From contig NZ_JAIRAU010000057.1 in NCBI RefSeq assembly GCF_020073745.1, positions 278,001 through 342,000 on the forward strand: 64,000 nt of DNA, in the 5' to 3' direction. Source of the DNA: Nannocystis pusilla. GTDB lineage: Bacteria > Myxococcota_A > Polyangia > Nannocystales > Nannocystaceae. Positions 60,175 to 64,000 of this stretch are shown here, piece after piece. The stretch's first letter is position 1. The number at the start of each line of letters is the position of its first letter. The position numbers and the translations under genes were made by a program. The notes beneath the pieces were generated by a model. The model had not been told where the DNA came from. It saw only the letters and a program-made list of their open reading frames with translations, and searched no databases.

Positions 60175-60500
60175 TCAGGACAGCCCGCCCGTGGCACGCT
60201 CGTCGGCGATCAGGACCGGCTCGTGTTCAATGCCCTCGGCGTCGAGCAACGCGCCGAGCCGCTGCCCGTCGGTGCCGCTGCAAAGCCACAGCGCACGGGC
60301 CCGCTCTCCGAGCCGCCTGAGCGCGCGCGCGATGTTGATGCCGCCGCCGGGCTCGAAGTAGGTCCGTCCGGCCCGGAGCTTGGCGTCGGGAGTCCAATGC
60401 GAGACGGCCGGGGGCACAGGTAGCCGCGTCCGCCGGGCGTCACACCGCCGACAGCAGGCACGACGGCGGCGGAGGTCAGCGGCGGACACCGGCGAGCCTA
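60175..60500 (-). pseudogene. PfkB-family sugar kinase, N-terminal fragment
   Basis: Leftward. TPDAKLRAGRTYFEPGGGIN-IARALRRLGERARALWLCSG-TDGQRLGALLDAEGIEHEPVLI-ADERATGGLS then stop. This is the beginning of a PfkB/1-phosphofructokinase (substrate motif GGGIN-ARAL-RLG). The protein ends after the first third where intact enzymes continue with E/T-rich strands; ITVCGPEDAV beyond the stop still resembles the family. The catalytic GAGD motif is absent, so it is inactive. Confidence 0.65.
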
Positions 60501-60572
60501 CCCGTGCCGTTTTTCTCATGCTCGCCCGTCCGGTGGCGTCGGACGGGCGGGGACACGGCCACACGGCGCGGG

Positions 60573-62330
60573 CTAGCGCGTGAGTAGCCAAACGAGCACG
60601 CCTGTGATCACCAGGAACGCCGACCCCCCGACCGTCCATCCCGCCAGGCTCTGCTCGAGGCTCGTCGCGGCCTCCTCAATACGGACAGTGGCTCGCTCGA
60701 GGGGGGCACGCCATTTTTGCCCGAGCCAGCGTGATCTCGCCTCCTCGGGACCTCCGCCGGGCCGCCGCCGCAGCGCTGACCAGCCCCGTTCCGCCAGCGC
60801 CGCCAGGTCCCCCGCCGGGATCTGCAGGCGCCCGAGGAGCAACCGCCCGCGCCGGGAGCGGGCGAGTCTCCAGGCCAGCGCTGCGCCGATCAGGACCGGC
60901 CACAGGGCGGTCCTGAAGGCCGCGAAGGAGAGTCCCTCGCGGAGCGGCCCGCGGATGCTGGGCCACGGGACCACCCACATCACGCCCAGCACTGCTGCGA
61001 GCAGGAGTGACCACGCGGTCAGAGCGATGCCGTCGAGGCGATGGTGCGCAGCAGGTCCGCGGGGCCAAACCTCCAGCGCGAAGCGGGCCATCACGAGGGT
61101 CGTGGCGATCGATCCGAGGGCGAGCGACCAATCCAGCCACGTCGGCCAGGGCACCGCCTTCGCCGCCGCCTTGAGCGCCGTCTTGGCGGCAGCACCGCTG
61201 GTCCAGGGAGCTCCGGCCAGAGACAGCGCGGGCAACATCAGGCCGACTGCCACTGCCCTCCGCTGCCAGGGCCCGGTGAGAGTTGTCGCCGCCGCGCCGA
61301 CTCCCAAAAACAGCGCCCCCTTGGCCAGTGCATGATGCAGGGCGTACAACTGCAGCGCGGCCAGGGTGGTCTGCCAGTGTTCGGGCGCGGCCAGGCCGAT
61401 GCCGAGCCCCACGGTCATGAGGCCCATCTGACTGATGCTCGAGTAGGCCAGGATCGCCTTGGAATTCTGCTGGACCACGCCCAGGGCCGCGCCGAGGAAC
61501 AGTGCGGCGACACCCGCGGCCATCGTAAAGGCCCCCCAGCCGGGGAGCGCGACCTCACCCAGCGGAAGAAATCGCAGCCAGCCCAGCAACCCCGCCTTGA
61601 TCATCGCGCCGCTCAGCACGGCGCTCGCCGGGGTCGGCGCCGCCGGATGGGCGAGTGGCAGCCAGGAGTGGAGCGGAAGCGCGCCCGCCTTGATACCGAA
61701 GCCGGCCAGCGCGAGCGCGATGATCCAATCTTGGCGCGGCGAGGACCGTAGGCCGGCGGTGACCTCGCGAAAGGCGAGGTGCTGCGTATCGAACGCGGCG
61801 ATCACCAGTGCGGCGAACAGCAGCACTTCGCCCAGGATCACCATCATCATATAGACGCGACCGGCGCGCAGCGCCTCGCGGTCGCCGTGATGGACGATCA
61901 GCCCGTACGAGGCGAAGCTCATCACGGCGAAGAAACAATAAAATGAGGCCATGTCGAGGGAGAGGATCAGGCCCAGGTTGCCGGTCATTGTCAGCAGAAA
62001 GCAGGTGAAGAAGCGATGGATCTCCGGGTCGTCCTCGAGATAGCTCCGGGCGTAGATCCCCGACACCCACCATAGGAGCGCTGTGAAAAAGAGGAACACC
62101 TGCCCGGTGGCGTCCATCCCGAGGCGCGTTCCCAGGAGCACCCAGGGGAGTTCGAGTTCGACGTCGGGGGTCGAAGACAGCGCCAGGAGGAGCGGCGGTA
62201 GGGCGGCCCAGGGCGCTACGGCCATTGCAGCGGGGCGGAGCCGAGGCAGTAGCAGCGCACACGCCGGCAGCAGCCCGATCAGGAAGACCAGCAAGAACGG
62301 CCCGGGGAGCGGGCCGGACGCGAGGCTCAT
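60573..62330 (-). CDS. Proton-conducting membrane subunit (NuoL/NuoM/MrpA-D-like)
   Basis: 585 residues from ATG 62330, with about 14 hydrophobic segments. Hallmarks of the proton-pumping antiporter-like family: SFYCFFAVMSFASYGLIVHH, the FGIKAGALPLHSWLPLAHPAAPTPASAVLSGAMIKAG stretch (Lys, His-rich helix 7-8 region) and QNSKAILAYSSISQMGLM. A C-terminal extension with basic soluble part and last TM (AFLVITGVLVWLLT) is unusual. Its start overlaps the stop of the upstream gene (ATGA). Ion translocation in an NADH-dehydrogenase-like, Mrp or hydrogenase-type complex; which complex is unclear here. Confidence 0.85.
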   Translation of the reverse strand: MSLASGPLPGPFLLVFLIGLLPACALLLPRLRPAAMAVAPWAALPPLLLALSSTPDVELELPWVLLGTRLGMDATGQVFLFFTALLWWVSGIYARSYLEDDPEIHRFFTCFLLTMTGNLGLILSLDMASFYCFFAVMSFASYGLIVHHGDREALRAGRVYMMMVILGEVLLFAALVIAAFDTQHLAFREVTAGLRSSPRQDWIIALALAGFGIKAGALPLHSWLPLAHPAAPTPASAVLSGAMIKAGLLGWLRFLPLGEVALPGWGAFTMAAGVAALFLGAALGVVQQNSKAILAYSSISQMGLMTVGLGIGLAAPEHWQTTLAALQLYALHHALAKGALFLGVGAAATTLTGPWQRRAVAVGLMLPALSLAGAPWTSGAAAKTALKAAAKAVPWPTWLDWSLALGSIATTLVMARFALEVWPRGPAAHHRLDGIALTAWSLLLAAVLGVMWVVPWPSIRGPLREGLSFAAFRTALWPVLIGAALAWRLARSRRGRLLLGRLQIPAGDLAALAERGWSALRRRPGGGPEEARSRWLGQKWRAPLERATVRIEEAATSLEQSLAGWTVGGSAFLVITGVLVWLLTR

Positions 62331-63820
62331 TGTCCATACTCCGCGTCGGCGATGACGTGGCACCAGGCGGTGGGGCTGACCGGCGCCGCGGCGAAGAGGC
62401 CGGCCAGGATGAACAACAGGGCGGTGATCAGCGGAGGGAGCAACAGATAGAGCCGGGTCTCGAACTCCCCGCGGCGCGCCTCCGGCCACGGGGAGTTCGC
62501 GGGCCGGAACCAGGCCGCGTGGAGAATGGGCAGGAAATAGGCGGCGTTGAGGATCGTACTGACGAGGAGCACCGCGAGCACCCACGGATCGCCGGCGTCC
62601 AGCCCTCCCAGGCCGAGATACCACTTGCTGATAAAGCCGGCCATCGGCGGCAAGCCGATCATGCCGAGGGCGGCCAGGCTGAACGCGATCATGGTCAGGG
62701 GCATCCGCCGCCCCACTCCATTCATTTCGCTCACCCGGTGGATGCCCAGAGTCTCTAGCAAGATACCCGCGCAGAAGAAGAGGGTGATCTTCATCAGCGC
62801 CTGGTGGACCAGATGCACCACGCCGCCGATGGTGGCGAGCCGACCCAGCGTGGCGACTCCCAGGATGATGTACGATATTTGGCTGACGGTGGAGAACGCC
62901 AGCCGGCGCTTGAGGTCGTCCTGAGCGAGCGCCTGGATCGAGCCATAGATGATGGTGATGCTGGCGACGAGCGCCAGCGGGCGATGGACACCCAGCGTCG
63001 TGGCGAACTCAATGCCGAACACGTCGTACATGACGCGCACGATCCCGAACGCGCCGGCTTTCACCACCGCGACAGCGTGGAGCAACGCGCTGACAGGGGC
63101 GGGCGCGACCATGGCGTGGGGGAGCCAGCCGTGCAGGGGGACCAGCGCCGCCTTGACGCCCAGACCGGCGATGAGCAGCGCGAAGATGACCTTGAGCTGC
63201 CCGTGGTAATCGGGGCCGATCCCCGCGAGCGCCCCCCGTTCCACGAAGTCGACCGGCCCGACCAGCGCGTGCAGCCACGTGATCCCGACCATCAACAGCG
63301 CTCCGCCGGTGAGGGTGTAGGCGAGGTAGACCCGTCCGGCCTGATGGGCCTCTTCTGTCCCGCGGTGGATCACCAGCGGCCAGGTCACCAGGGTCAGTAT
63401 CTCGTAGAACACGAGGAAGCTGAGCAGGTTACCCGCCATGGCGACCCCGGTGGTGGCGCTGACGCACAGGCTGAAGAAGCCGAAGAACCGGCTGCGGTGT
63501 GGCGAGCCCTCGAGGTAACCGACGGCGTAAATGGTGGTGAGCAGCCAGAGCACCGCCGACAGGGAGATGAAGAGAACGGGGAGCCGGGAGGCGTGCAGCA
63601 CCAGATCGATGTCGGGGAGCAGCGGGATCCGGGCCTCGTAGATCCGGCCCTCCGTGATCCCCCATATCATGCCGATCACCAGGACGACCTTGATCACGGC
63701 GCCGATGAGGTTCAGGGCCGTACGTGCCCCGCTCTGCTCTTCGGGCAGCAGGAAGATGACGACACCAGGCACGAACGAGCTCAGCAGGATCGCCACGGGG
63801 AGCCAGAACGTCACGGTCAT
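62327..63820 (-). CDS. Proton-conducting membrane subunit (NuoN/M or MrpD-like)
   Basis: 497 residues from ATG 63820, normal for NuoM/MrpD. Features: LLSFLVFYEILTLVTWPLVIHRGT (Glu on the conserved helix), GLGVKAALVPLHGWLPHAMVAPAPVSALLHAVAVVKAG (the family signature), LKRRLAFSTVSQISYIILG, and a Lys/Glu array. About 13-14 membrane helices. Overlaps both neighbours by four bases (ATGA), so three subunits are translationally coupled. It probably conducts H+ or Na+ together with the 60573 subunit. Confidence 0.9.
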   Translation of the reverse strand: MTVTFWLPVAILLSSFVPGVVIFLLPEEQSGARTALNLIGAVIKVVLVIGMIWGITEGRIYEARIPLLPDIDLVLHASRLPVLFISLSAVLWLLTTIYAVGYLEGSPHRSRFFGFFSLCVSATTGVAMAGNLLSFLVFYEILTLVTWPLVIHRGTEEAHQAGRVYLAYTLTGGALLMVGITWLHALVGPVDFVERGALAGIGPDYHGQLKVIFALLIAGLGVKAALVPLHGWLPHAMVAPAPVSALLHAVAVVKAGAFGIVRVMYDVFGIEFATTLGVHRPLALVASITIIYGSIQALAQDDLKRRLAFSTVSQISYIILGVATLGRLATIGGVVHLVHQALMKITLFFCAGILLETLGIHRVSEMNGVGRRMPLTMIAFSLAALGMIGLPPMAGFISKWYLGLGGLDAGDPWVLAVLLVSTILNAAYFLPILHAAWFRPANSPWPEARRGEFETRLYLLLPPLITALLFILAGLFAAAPVSPTAWCHVIADAEYGQ

Positions 63821-64000
63821 TGCGGGACTCCCGGCGCGGGGCTGAAGGGGTTGCCGACCTCGAGCAGCCTGAGCGAGGTCGAGACCGTGATCCCGGCGAG
63901 GACGCTGAGCAGGGCCAGTGCCAGGGCGGTCCATTCCATCAGCGCCGGGACGGCTATTCGGGGCCCACGGGCGGGCCCCATCAGGGCCGGTCCCAACACC
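63817..64000 (-). CDS. C-terminal end of a further subunit gene (cut by window edge)
   Basis: Leftward frame open to the right edge, ending MEWTALALALLSVLAGITVSTS...FSPAPGVPQ, with one hydrophobic helix near the C-terminus. Its stop overlaps the next start (ATGA). By position it belongs to the same membrane complex, possibly a third antiporter-like subunit, but the visible part is too short to assign. Confidence 0.6.
   Translation of the reverse strand, partial: VLGPALMGPARGPRIAVPALMEWTALALALLSVLAGITVSTSLRLLEVGNPFSPAPGVPQ

Noticed and set aside
61949..61962. Single 14-bp-like unit catgtcgagggaga in the antiporter gene
   Set aside because: Alone, unphased and in a coding helix; single matches are expected by chance. 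The same applies to 26409 and 53287.

Overview
The window is very GC-rich, tightly packed DNA, most likely from a myxobacterium of the Nannocystis type (Myxococcota). That placement is an inference. It rests on FHA/GGDEF and receiver-DUF4388-roadblock signalling proteins, Thr-rich and Cys-rich lipoproteins, collagen-like surface proteins, HEAT and TPR proteins and strong G/C at third codon positions. No 16S gene is present, but a complete tmRNA gene lies at 8.3-8.7 kb. About 52 genes or gene remnants can be supported.

Layout. 0-7.4 kb: a divergent cluster with four ATP-grasp ligase-type genes (one cut by the window edge), two esterases of the enterochelin-esterase fold and one S51-peptidase/amidotransferase-like protein. 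It looks like a specialised biosynthetic locus of unknown product. 7.7-25 kb: a small unknown gene, tmRNA, FHA-GGDEF, a lytic transglycosylase lipoprotein, a TM2-like membrane protein, an M28 peptidase with a polytopic C-terminus, an MMPL exporter, an SGNH hydrolase, a monothiol glutaredoxin, lipoproteins, a patatin lipase, a secreted Cys-rich protein, DapD, a BON protein and a DUF6335-like protein. 25.6-28.7 kb: two roadblock proteins (one fused to a receiver domain) and a Fis-type HTH protein. 29-40 kb: serine acetyltransferase, DEDDh exonuclease, MDR oxidoreductase, HEAT proteins, a threonine-aldolase-like enzyme, a methyltransferase, a possible caspase-fold protein and a carboxylesterase. 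40-45.4 kb: a duplicated two-gene module (Thr-rich lipoprotein plus collagen-like protein with a Cys-rich C-terminus) on either side of a PglI-like gene. 45.7-52.7 kb: TPR lipoprotein, RsmB-like methyltransferase, cytochrome-P460-like lipoprotein, EttA and arginine decarboxylase SpeA.

From about 53 kb the character changes. There is a frameshifted integrase, intact NfeD/slipin and MgtE genes, a duplicated small gene, decayed universal-stress-protein and PfkB genes, and a cluster of proton-conducting (NuoL/M or Mrp-like) membrane subunits that runs off the right edge. This looks like an acquired, partly eroded island.

The most striking unexplained signal is a family of arrays with a 14-base period. 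Each unit is built around CATGTCC...GGA, so tandem units are also self-complementary. Arrays sit at gene 3' ends, and seven of the eleven convergent gene junctions carry one. A few lie inside reading frames, and none is seen in the 53-64 kb island. They behave like modular two-way terminators or 3'-end hairpins. A second unexplained element is a ~215-bp dispersed repeat with perfect 22-bp inverted arms, present in two opposite copies (38.7 and 52.9 kb).
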